From: Epichloe hybrida | Lineage: Eukaryota > Ascomycota > Sordariomycetes > Hypocreales > Clavicipitaceae | DNA length: 64,000 nucleotides | Direction of reading: 5' to 3' | NCBI GenBank assembly: GCA_019022495.1 | Contig: JAFEKR010000001.1 | Span: 930,001-994,000, forward strand | Shown: positions 32,131-42,521 of the stretch, piece after piece | Layout of the letters: each line of letters opens with the position of its first letter | Numbering within the stretch: position 1 is the stretch's first letter | Position numbers and translations under genes: made by a program | The notes under the pieces: model-generated | Told to the model about the DNA's origin: nothing | What the model saw: only the letters and a program-made list of their open reading frames with translations | The model's database searches: none

Positions 32131-35100
32131 ATGTCTGATAGTCCATACGGTTGGCTTTTCTCCTATTCCACCCTTCCTTCCCTAGCTTTTAGACGTCTGT
32201 TTCGTTTCACCCAGGGGACCTTGGAAGCTCTCTCGGGCAGTCCCGAAGTTGGCAACCAGGACTCTACTTCTTGCGATGCTACAGACTCCGTCTCGGAAGA
32301 TATTGGATCAGAAAGTCTTGGTGATTTTGCCGACCATGATCCTGATGCCAGTGGAGGCTCCGCGTCCGCCACTGTCACTAAACTTGATACGGTCGAGTCG
32401 ATCCCAGAGACACTGTCTTCTCAAAATCATGAACCCTCTCGAGATGTCATTGGAGCCCTCCTTGTCAATGACTCGGAGACTCTGGGGCACGAGAGATGCG
32501 TCTCACATGTTCCACCTATGCTTACAGCCTACAGCCGGGTGATCAGATGTGCTAACCGACCACGCAACCCCAGAAGCCCTTGGCTCCCTCGTTTCCCAAA
32601 CCTTAGGAGACGATTACCTGCCCAACCCCGCGAGATACCACCTCATGATCTCAGTCGACGACCAAGATCCACAAGCTTTCCGAAGCAACGTTTTCTCGTC
32701 GATACCAAGTATCCGAGACTTTCAAGTTCCGATCCAAGGCGACTCGACATTGAAGACTCCTTGCGTTACTTGAGTGACCAACGAACACAAGGACATCAAA
32801 GTCCTAAAAACTCTGTGGTTCTAAGACCTCTTCCAAATAATGTGCCTCTTTTTGTTGAAATCAATGGAATTTGCAGAAAAAAACGCCGCGCAGAAGATCC
32901 CGAGGTTGATTTGGTTGCCGCACTGCACTGTTCCCAGGACACAAACCTTTTATCTTGCGTCACTATTTCTCGCAGCCCATTCACTCCAGATTCTAAGCTT
33001 GAGTACCAAGCAAAATATCAGGTGCCTTATACTTCATTTTTTTTATACTTCAATCAAGGTATTTGTACCAAGGTAGACTGACGCTTATTAACAGCAACAC
33101 ATGTTCAACCTACAGCCTGTTTCCAAACGCGTCACCGGGATGATGTCCAATATCCTCTCTACTTTTTCAGAACTGGGCGACAAGCTCCGCCGTTATTGTG
33201 TGTTTCGTCTAGTTTTCCCCACATTTTTCCAACCAGATGTGACATATCGAGGTTGCTAACTCTCAACATAGTGCACAATCAGCCTTATGCTATTTCTGAA
33301 ACAAGATCATATGTCGCTGTTCCTAAACTCGAAGGACTTCATGTTGCCACCAAACGACGCAGAATCGCATCCGATGAATCCGATTTCGAGTGGTTGGACC
33401 GGGATGGACTCAACCTTCTTGTGTCGCGATACGATCACTTTCGCGACTGTTTTCACAGAACCTGTACTATTGTACGCCAGTGTCCATCACGTGCACAAAT
33501 GAACAAGCTCCTTAGACCGCTACTTCCAGTTCTGGCAGACAATGAGGACGATCTTGAAAAACTCCATGCTGGTGAAGATGGGTATGATCTGTCCTCTTTG
33601 TACCTGCTTCTATGTCAGCGGATGGTCGCTTTCCTAGACACTGTGTATGAAATTGGAAACTTCATCAAAGCAAAGGATAAGCACGCCAAAGTTCCCAGAA
33701 CTTTTGAATACCCAATCAGCACCGAGACTCTTCAAACAGTCATTCGAACCAAAAATTTCACATCGACCCCTCATCTAGTGCCTGTATTAAGGAGGATTCT
33801 CGACGTTGGCGGCCATGTTGAGGATGCGTACCCCTTACCTATTGACATCATAGGGTATGTTGTCTTGGACATGACAGCAGTGGAACACAACATTATCATT
33901 CCAAGCTACATCAAGCCCAACTACTTTCACAAAAAATTGTTCGACGAGTTCTTACCCCCGGGTTTGAAAACCAAATCATCCGAGAGTGTGCCGGGGACTT
34001 ATCCCAAGGTGGATTCTCAAAGATTAAAACAACCTGATCTAACCAAAGAGACTCAAATCCACAAGCCCGAATTGGCGCCTCTAACTTCACCATCGACCCC
34101 ACCATCACGCATCAGAAAAGCAGATTCGACTAAAACGGGGCATTTAAGAGCCAGATTCTTAGCCGCCGAACTAGATCAACTCACACCCACTGGCTTTAGA
34201 GCCAAATTCTATAGTCAGGATGCTACTTCCGAGCTCATAAAGGAATCATACATCACTGATTTTGAGGCAAAGCGACCCCTCAAAGACCATGAAATTCGGG
34301 CTGTGAGGTCTATCTTGAAAGATCGCAAGGCGCCTAAGCGGCTCACAATGCGACGTGCTCCAAAGTCCGTACGCTTCACTGAAAGCACTCTGGCCCCAAG
34401 ACAGCGGACACACTTGGGATTGGATATACCCAGATTACTTCCTGCCAGTGAAGTATCGATCCGACATGACTTCATTAGTGGTATTCAACACGCGCAGACA
34501 GACAGAAGCGAGGCCGCGTCTCCGAAGGACGTTAGCTTTCAAGCGGTCCAGTCTCCGGGGTTGAGACGTTATGACCTCGGCTACAAATCTATCTTTCGCG
34601 GCACCAAATCGGCCCTGCTTCAAAAGCACGATAAAGAAGATATCGATCCATCTGCTGCAATTGAAAAAATTCTTTCTCTTCCTTCGATTCAATCTCTCGC
34701 TATTAGCGATGATACAAAAGCGGGCATTGCTCTAGAGAAAGAAAGAGCGGCCCAGAAAGCAGCTGAAGAGGCCAAGAAACTTGCCGACGAGCGAGCCCGC
34801 AAAGAACGCGAGGAGAGGCTTGCCAAATCTGGTGGATTGCGCATCCCGGACCAGCCACTCGTGTCCCCTCTCAGCTCAGACTGGCTTGCTCGAGCACACG
34901 CAACCTTACGTGCAAGTGCTTCGACCACCCTAGCCACCACGGGAGAAGGTGTTGATCTGAGACGACACGACTTCGCCAAGGTCGTTCCACCCACTGAATG
35001 GCTCAACGATGAAATCGTCAATGGATCCCTCAATTGGCTTGATCAGTTCGTCAACATGGCTGCCGGTATTAAGGATACCAAGAAAAGCACACGGAAGTGT

Positions 35101-35592
35101 CTTGCCATGTCATCTTTCTTCTTCAAGCGTTTGCAAGAACAAGGTGTCACTCGAACGCAGAGAACACTTCGTCGGTATGGAGTAGACAAGAAAAATTTTC
35201 TCAAAGTTGATACGATTCTGCTTCCAATTTGTGAGCATTCACATTGGACCCTCATCGTCGTTCGGCCGAGCAAGAGAACTATAGCGCACATGGATTCTAT
35301 GAATCCAAGAGGTTCGCAGCAGTACATCAAACTAGGTCTGGCGTGGCTGAAAGACATCATGGAGGACCAATTTGTCGAAAGCGAATGGAAAGTTGTGCGG
35401 CACGAGGCTCCTAAGCAAACGAATGGATATGATTGCGGTGTACACACGATCACGAATGGCATGTGTGTTGCGTTGGGCCTCAATCCGATTGACAGTTATG
35501 CCTCAGAAGATATGCCAGGCCAGCGGCTCAGGATTGCGTCCATGTTGCTAAATGGAGGCTTCAAGGGAGACTTTGACCTTCGTCTCTATTGA
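32131..35592 (+). CDS. ulp1: Ulp1-type SUMO-specific cysteine protease
   Basis: Would process SUMO precursor and remove SUMO from conjugates, typically at the nuclear envelope. Exons 32131-33021, 33095-33197 and 33272-35592 give 1104 residues. The long N-terminus is disordered, with Ser/Asp-rich and basic tracts, and a charged coiled-coil segment (KERAAQKAAEEAKKLADERA) precedes the C48 peptidase. Catalytic residues: His989 (HSHWTLIVV), Asp1006 (HMDSM), Gln1047 and Cys1053 (KQTNGYDCGVHT). Substrate-binding elements VPPTEWLNDEIVNGSLNWL and SSFFFKRL are present. Oddity: between about 32536 and 32740 the translated frame reads as an Arg/Pro-rich string, while the +1 frame is open for 77 codons with C-rich third positions, suggesting two compensating indels. 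The protease domain is unaffected. Confidence 0.92.
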
Positions 35593-36921
35593 GCAAAAGC
35601 CGTTATGCTGAACCTCATGATACATCTTCGCAAGCCCAATTTGCGCAAGGTTCTCCATCTTTCGATCTTTCTTCTTTTCTTTACTCTTCCTGCGTCTTCT
35701 CATCTTCTTTACTTGGTCATTAGTTTTTGATACTCTTTTCATTGTCTGCATTTAGCGTGGCAGGGCGTTGGTGGGGTTGTCATTTTTATTTTCCATTCGT
35801 CTCATCAAAAAAGTCGGATGGTAGCATAGTCATGTGCTTGGACAAAGGCGTACCATACAGTCTGTGCGGAATAGATACCAAGTCTCGGAGTGTCCGTGTT
35901 GAAAGAGGGTTTGAAGATGTATGTGCTATGGAGAGGATGCGGAGTTCAAGTATTGGATAGCTAGAAAAGGGACAAATCGCGACGCATCGTCAGATTATGG
36001 ATTGTCAGGAACGCAAGAGGACTTGTATTCATAAAGTAGATATATCAAGGACGATTGCCCAAATGAAGGCCACGTAAATGGTTATGGTGTCTACGGGCGA
36101 TTCTGAGACCGCCATTTAATAATTGCACTGTGGTTTCCGTCTCGGCTGAAGAGCTGCGTGTACAGATTAAAAATTCATTTCGCGGGAACACGAAACTAGA
36201 CTCGACAACTTGATAGCTACAATACACTCATTGAGTGACATTTCCAATGGCCCGAGCTTAACGGTAAAATTTGGCCGGGAAAATGCAAGTCGGACATCTT
36301 GAGATAAAAGTGATGAGGTGCCGGCCCGTATTAGCCGTAGTCGGTCTTGGCTTAGGAAGGATCGAGTTGCGCTCAAAAGGTTCCCGCGTTTTGGGCAAGG
36401 AATGACGGGGCTGCTGACTTGTGCAGCAGCATCATTCACATTTGCATCTTCACCGATTTAGGGCGCCAGCTCTGAAACGGGCCGGGACTCAGGCAGCCGC
36501 TTTCACAATGGGTATATTCCCAGAGACACAATGCTAGATCCACCTATGATACATGGAATCATCGTGTATCTCACATCTCCCGAGCAGCATCAGTCTATCT
36601 AACTATGTAAAGCCTGTCTTCGTAAATACGCGGACTTGGCACACAATCAATCTTCTTGGGGCCGGTAATAAGGGCTTGCATCATAGTAAAAGTATCTCTT
36701 AGTAAGTAGATTACCTACAGTACTTAGGCTATTATACTCTCGGTCCCACGGCCTTCGCGGTCCCAAGGATCTGGCGTGAAGAAAACAATGGCTGTGTGTA
36801 GTGTAATTGGCCAAAATTGTTGGCCGACTGCTCGAGATTTACTGTCGGGGTAGCCGTTTTGGAGGGGACTAAAGTGGGTTTGAATAGTGGAGATGGGCCA
36901 AAAAAATAATGGGCTGCCCCC
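35593..36921. other. 3' flank and gene-free DNA
   Basis: About 1.3 kb with no supported gene. It contains the 41-bp block (36692-36732) that recurs at 54510-54550. Confidence 0.5.
36692..36732 (+). repeat. 41-bp dispersed block, copy A
   Basis: Matches 54510-54550 on the same strand at 33 of 41 positions; all eight differences are transitions. It lies about 190 bp before the first inverted-repeat element. Confidence 0.8.
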
Positions 36922-37344
36922 CTGGTCCCGGACCTCTACATACATAAATGCGCATTCCTTCTTAGTCCTAAAACGGAAGGACGACCCACCCACCTAATTT
37001 TGGTGTGGCTCTTGTCTGTTGATTTTCACTGTTAACTAAGATGCCTATCTGTGCGATATTTGAAGGCATTGATATTATTAGAGACTTATTATAGTTGTGT
37101 GACGTTGCGTTATAAGGCCTCGTGATAACGAAAAGGAAGTAATTGCAAGCGTTGCAACAAGCGTTACAAGCGTTACAAGCGTTGCACGTTGCAGTGAGCT
37201 GCCGTGAGCTGCCTGTATTCGTCACTAAAAAGAGCTAGTACATCGGGGAATTAGGTGAAAAGGTACCTCTTCCGGTTTAGGACTAAGGGGGGATGCGCAT
37301 TCAAACAAAAGGAGGGATGCGCATTGAGAGGTCCCTGGTACCAG
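36922..37344. mobile_element. MITE-like inverted-repeat element, copy 1
   Basis: About 423 bp with no coding capacity. The ends are imperfect inverted repeats: the left arm contains GGACCTCT, AATGCGCAT, TTAGTCCTAAAACGG and CACCTAATT in order, and the right arm contains the same blocks reverse-complemented. The right arm carries an extra internal duplication of the GATGCGCATT block. The core has repeated AAGCGTTAC/AAGCGTTGC units followed by GTTGCAGTGAGCTGCC. A relative lies in opposite orientation at 54998-55382. No clear target-site duplication was found. No transposase is present, so it is non-autonomous or a relic. Confidence 0.75.
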
Positions 37345-40300
37345 CCCCGGGTGTTGGAAGGCCCAAGGCGGGAAGAACTGTTCCAGAAAGAATGAAGAAA
37401 AATAGAATGTTTCCTTGCCAACAAGGCGCATGTGGTATTTCCCAGCAGCTCAGGGAGTCAGAGGGGGGGGTATGGTGACTCCGGCCAAATGGCACAACGA
37501 GCTTAGCGAAATTATATCGCAAATGTGAACAACTTTTTTTTTTTTTTCCCTAATAGATTGCTAATCGGCGCGAGTCGTACGCCTGCGTTTTGCCACCAAT
37601 CATGCGTGGTGATTTAATCACCCAAAAGTCACAAGCCAGGGCTGAGGGGAGAATAACATGATTGAGCAATAACAGGGGGAAAGAATTGCTTGTGTCGTGT
37701 CGGGTCTTTAAAGTCGAAAATGGGCTGTTTTGCTCTGAAATGGTCACCAAAACAAGTTGACGGCCGGAGGACGCCGCGAGTGTGACCCCATTGTCGACAA
37801 TCGCGTTGCATCGCAACTGGGACCGTCTCTAATAATAAATTAATCGATTTGACAGTGGCCAGTTTTTGTTTGCTTTTCACCGCACCCATCCACTCGGCCG
37901 CACAACAACGGCCCTGGCTGGGAACTCGCACATTCTCTCGGCCGGACCTCTCGAACTCGCAGTTAGCGAGGATGGTAAGTTATCCCGCTTCGGTTTCCTC
38001 GACTGTAACCAGTAATTTCTAATCTCAGTACGGACATGTTTTAGCATTTGTCTATTGTTGCACGTCTTGGAAAGAAGGGTCGTGACGCAAACCAGATCTA
38101 GAACGCAGGAGGTTACTCGACAAGGGCAAAACAAAGGGGACGGCATGGCATTTTTTCTCCCAGATGATTCCTATCTACGGATTACCGACTATACTGATGT
38201 GTTTTGTGGAATACTTGTACCACATACTACTCTTCTAACCCTTCAAGTATGCTTCTATGAATTGAACCTTTTTTGGTCGGTCGCCCTGGATGGGCAATAG
38301 ATCGGCTTCCAGTGACGGGACTCGCGGACATTTCATATCTATCGTATCTGAATGAAATGGAACGGCCTCACAGCTACAACGTGAACAAAGCACCTGAATG
38401 CTAGCTTGTATGCGCATGAAACTGCAGGAGATATGCCCCAGACTGTTGCTCGCAAGTCCACGGCTAGCGACCTGACATGATTGCCCACGCAGGTCCTTTG
38501 AAACGCAGGAGCTGCAGAGTAAGGTATTAAAAATCAGGACTACGGACTAGATTCCTACATTGTACGCCCCCGACTGCAGAAGGAGGTGTGCTACCTAATC
38601 GTACGATGGTGCGCAAGTAAGCAGCGCAACCCAACAGGCGCTAATCCGTACTGTATGTACGGTACAGAGAGGCCTGGTCTGAGCACACCCCCATCTTGAT
38701 GAATGGCGATGGTGGCGTTGGCTATCATATCATCTCCCCTCCCAGTGTGCGTGTACAGATAGATAACCGCGATGCCGCAACCCAATCCCTCTTTGCCGAA
38801 AGCGCGGAACATTAATGAGTAAGTAAATCCGTAAACCTCCAGGTAATGAAGCTGGCTGGCTAGCCGTTTACTAGCCACTCGAGTAGACCGAGGCTAAAAG
38901 GAAATAGCGGCACGTTTTGTCTGGCGATAGCAATGCTGCCCCGTTTGGTTCTTTCGGGCGCCTTGGTAGGAGGGGGTATGTAGGCGCCCAGGCTCCTGGG
39001 TGCGCGCTAGCATCCACGGACTAGTGAATTCGAAGTAGATTATGGGATTGAGAGCACGGCAAGACGCGGTAATAATCACAGGATCCCCGTGCGACGTGCC
39101 GTTTCCTTCAACATGCATGCCGCGTAGGACGAGTCAACACGAGTTAGGCAAGACTTGACTTCACTTTGATGAGTCGGACGGAGTACTTTATTGAATTCGA
39201 CTCCAGACCATCATTCCACAACACCCACCTCGCCCCAACGATAAGTCTAAGCCACGGGCAACCAAATTTGGTGAGTTGGTATCATGAAGCCAATCAACAA
39301 GGCGTAGCGACGCCACTCTTGTCTCGATGTGACCCCAAGCGCGACTTTTCGAAGCACGAGCCCCGTTTTCTTGGCTGTTGTCGTATCTCAACTTTCTCAA
39401 CTGTCTTCTAGCGCTCTTCTAGCGCCGCCCTCTGCCAGGTGCAAGTCCCGAAATCCACGTTGTGCACACTGCACACCACCACCCCTTTTATTTAGGGTGC
39501 TGAAGGTTTTCCTTGCACGTGCCACCCATAAATTCCGTATCACATACAGTACATGCCGATGTGCCCCCACCTCCGAGCGCCGCCATCACCGAACACGCAA
39601 GAAGTTCATGAGAACGTCTGGTCTGGTGTGTAGCAAAGCAAGCAGCCATTTGGGGGGGGGGTGGAGGTTCGAGTTGTACTGCCGCTGGTGAGTTCCAGTG
39701 CCAGAACTACCGTTCGACATGACGCGTGCCCACTCACTGACAAATCCGTCGGCCGTTTAAGTAATACTGTCGGTCGCCCTTCTCTATGTATTACAGTCTC
39801 GACAGCGATGAAGCAATGTCATCCCATCTTTGAATATTTGTGCGGTTCGAATTTATTTCTCAGGAAGAGGAACGCGGCAATTCACGGAGTGGCACCGTTT
39901 CTCATGGACCGCAATTGGGCAAGGACATAATAATGTCCGCCACATTGCAATCCATCACCCCATGACCCCCCCCCGTCTTACGTCTTCTCTCATTAGGTAC
40001 GAATAACTGCAGTCAGTTGTGGCCACAATAGCCTGCCTCAAAATCAAGTATATACAATAAAAATGGCCAGCTTCTCAACAATCCTCAATGTACTCCGTAT
40101 ATATGCAGGATTCGGCTCCTGGTTTAATGCTGTGTGACTTACCCCACCCTTCAACCGTCGCCCGTTTTTTAATCATGTTATTATTTACATGTATCAAAAT
40201 GGTTGATGTAATCCGTAGTCTCGTGGTGGCGTATACGACGATGGCTAGTAACGTCAACATCTGATATTCGAAGTGGCGGATGACTCGATCGGGCTTTCCA

Positions 40301-40659
40301 TTTTGAGCGCCACTCATCATCATGCACGGGGATTGCATCGTACTTCTAGAACAGCGAGGGTACTGCTACTACGGAGTAAAAAGGCTCATCAATGCGACCC
40401 GTCTTAATCGAAAGAACATAACATCCGAGTGATGATGGATCTCTGGTCTCATCTAGCAAATTCTTCGCTGAACTAGATTGGGTGGCTAGTACCCGATTCA
40501 AGTACCCATGCCATCGCGGGTTGTGTGGTGTGTGGTGTGGCCCATCCCCCGTTGCCAACTTCTATGTACGGAGTACGGACTACAAGTCATACATATGTAC
40601 ATACATATGTAAGTTGTACGAGGTGGGGAAGGAAAGAGAAAAGATAGCACTCGAGGTCT
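37345..40659. other. Gene-poor stretch upstream of the RGS gene
   Basis: 3.3 kb without a supported gene. It contains homopolymer runs (T13 near 37535, G11 near 39651-39661, C8 near 39967), three copies of TACGGAGTA or its complement (40091-40099, 40370-40378, 40567-40575), and an ATG followed directly by a GTAAGT donor at 37972. No transposon protein remains were recognised. Confidence 0.45.
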
Positions 40660-40745
40660 CTCCCCCTGCCTCCCCTGCCTCCCTGCCTCCCTGCCTCCCC
40701 TGCCTCCCTGCCTCCCCTGCCTCCCTGCCTCCCCTGCCCCCCTCC
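40660..40745. repeat. CCTGCCTCC low-complexity tract
   Basis: About 85 bp of alternating CCCTGCCTCC and CCTGCCTC units, with strongly strand-biased pyrimidines. Long open frames across it on either strand are by-products of the repeat. Confidence 0.9.
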
Positions 40746-41022
40746 TTGGACGCGACCCCGGCGCTGCCACTGCCACTGCCACTGCCGGCTACTCGCTGCG
40801 CCTGATCCCTGCCAGCCAGCCTGCTTTACTATTTTGGCTCTCTGCCTCGCTGTCTCCGGTTCCAGTGTCACGACGCTCCACTGTTCTGTCTCCTCCCTCC
40901 GCCGCCCTGATCAGGTTCCATTCTCGTGGTCCGTTTCGACCTTTTCTTTTTCCTCTCGATCACACACTGTACACTGTATTAGTTGTTCAGCCGCCGCCTC
41001 CCTTTCTATCTGAGCAACGCCC

Positions 41023-41523
41023 ATGCTTTCCTCGTTTGCTCAATTCACACAAAACTGCCGCAGGACGCGACTTTCCGACATATCAGCCCGAGACGACTTC
41101 CATCAGCCGCTCGCTCATCGCCTTGTGCACCAAGTCGTAGACGGCTCTGTACCTGTACATCCATCACAATTTGGTTTCCAACCGCCTCAATCGCTGAGGC
41201 TGAGGCTCCTCAGAATATCCTGCACACGCAAGCATTGTTGGTCACTGATACTACGATCCAATATCAGCCCTGTTTTCTGCGCTCACTATACGCTACGGAT
41301 GATACCGTTTCTGCGAGGTTCAGGCACCGGGACCAATTTGTTAGCGACCCGCCAGGCTTTTCCCAGCCAAGCGCTGCTTCCTTTCACTCCAACCCCAAGG
41401 CACGAGCTACACATAACGATTCGCGAACCACATCCCGAATTACGTACTTGTCTGCAACGCCACATATTGTCTGTAACGGGCCATCTGCGGCCTGACATTG
41501 CCATATTTCGATTTGTCTCGTAG
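41023..41523 (+). promoter_or_regulatory. Long upstream ORF in the RGS leader
   Basis: An ATG-initiated frame of 166 codons ends in TAG at 41521-41523, two bases before the RGS ATG. It has no recognisable domain and overlaps another open frame. If the transcript starts upstream and is not spliced here, it would strongly limit RGS translation; a leader intron could remove it instead. Confidence 0.4.
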
Positions 41524-41525
41524 AG

Positions 41526-42521
41526 ATGGTCAGACCTAGGTCACGCCGACCATCTCCAGTCTACCTCACCATACCCACTCACCGGGAGCAATCTTCTCGA
41601 CCAGTATCGGCTTTCGAAGACTGGTGTTCCTTCAGCGCATCTTCTTCACGCCCCACCAGCACCGTCTACCTGTCGCCTTCACCATCGCCTTCACCATCGC
41701 CACGATCGACGATCATGGCGACTCGTCCTCCGACCCTGACTGAGATTTTACTCGACATTTCTCCACCTCCTTGGACCCTGAGCGCCTTCATGGCATATCT
41801 ATCACAAAACCATTGTATGGAGACACTGGAATTCACCCTCGACTCGCAACGATACGCTGCCTTTTATGACCAGCTCTCTGCTGAGGATCCCCCTTCGCAG
41901 GAAAACAAGGCTCGCGTCTGTGGGTGGTGGGACAAGCTTATGCAGGTCTACATTGTTCCCTGTGCACCACGGGAAGTGAATATTCCGGCTCGAGTCCGAG
42001 ATCATCTTCTAAATCTCCCAAGTGGCCCCTGCCCTCCTCATCCCAACGAGCTAGAGGAAGCCGGTCGGATCATTTACGAACTAATGAACGATTCCGTCCT
42101 GGTGCCTTTCTTGCAATCTGTCGCGCCTCTTCCACAAGTATATTACAACGATGACCATAGCCAACACCACCGTCGTCGGTCCCGCAATACAAGCCAGCTT
42201 TCTGATCAGCCGAGACGTTCTGTCACCTCCCCATACTCGGCGGATTTCGAGTGCCTCACTGATGACAGTGACAGCAACTCCCCGTCCTCAGCGGAACCCA
42301 TGACTCCCCCGACTACCCCCCCGACCTCTGAATACATCTTCAATACCTCGCCTGGTGGTTTCCAGAGAGCTATGGCTGCGCACAACAAAGGCTGGAAGAA
42401 GGTTGGCGAAAAGTTGGGTTTCAGCCGGAAAGCGTCTAGCCGGCGGACCACTCCAACATCATCCTCTCTATCAGACTACGATGCCGGTCATGGGGAATCC
42501 AGTCATGGTCATCCCATTTGA
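41526..42521 (+). CDS. Regulator of G-protein signalling (short RGS-domain protein)
   Basis: GTPase-activating protein for a G-alpha subunit, attenuating nutrient, stress or sporulation signals. Single exon, 331 residues from MVRPRSRRPSPVYL. A Ser/Pro-rich N-terminus (with an SPSPSPSP run) leads into the RGS box at about 66-205: PTLTEILLDISPPPWTLSAF, MAYLSQNHCMETLEFTLDSQ, WWDKLMQVYIVP, REVNIPARVRDHLL and LVPFLQSVAPLPQVYYN. The C-terminal third is disordered, ending in a basic patch (KKVGEKLGFSRKASSRR). Size and layout resemble the RgsA class of Aspergillus (GanB regulator), but other short RGS classes exist, so no symbol is assigned. The leader is long, GC-rich and contains upstream ORFs. Confidence 0.88.
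   Translation: MVRPRSRRPSPVYLTIPTHREQSSRPVSAFEDWCSFSASSSRPTSTVYLSPSPSPSPSPRSTIMATRPPTLTEILLDISPPPWTLSAFMAYLSQNHCMETLEFTLDSQRYAAFYDQLSAEDPPSQENKARVCGWWDKLMQVYIVPCAPREVNIPARVRDHLLNLPSGPCPPHPNELEEAGRIIYELMNDSVLVPFLQSVAPLPQVYYNDDHSQHHRRRSRNTSQLSDQPRRSVTSPYSADFECLTDDSDSNSPSSAEPMTPPTTPPTSEYIFNTSPGGFQRAMAAHNKGWKKVGEKLGFSRKASSRRTTPTSSSLSDYDAGHGESSHGHPI

Noticed and set aside
40498..40871. Minus-strand Gly/Arg-rich open frames
   Set aside because: By-products of the CCTGCCTCC tract.
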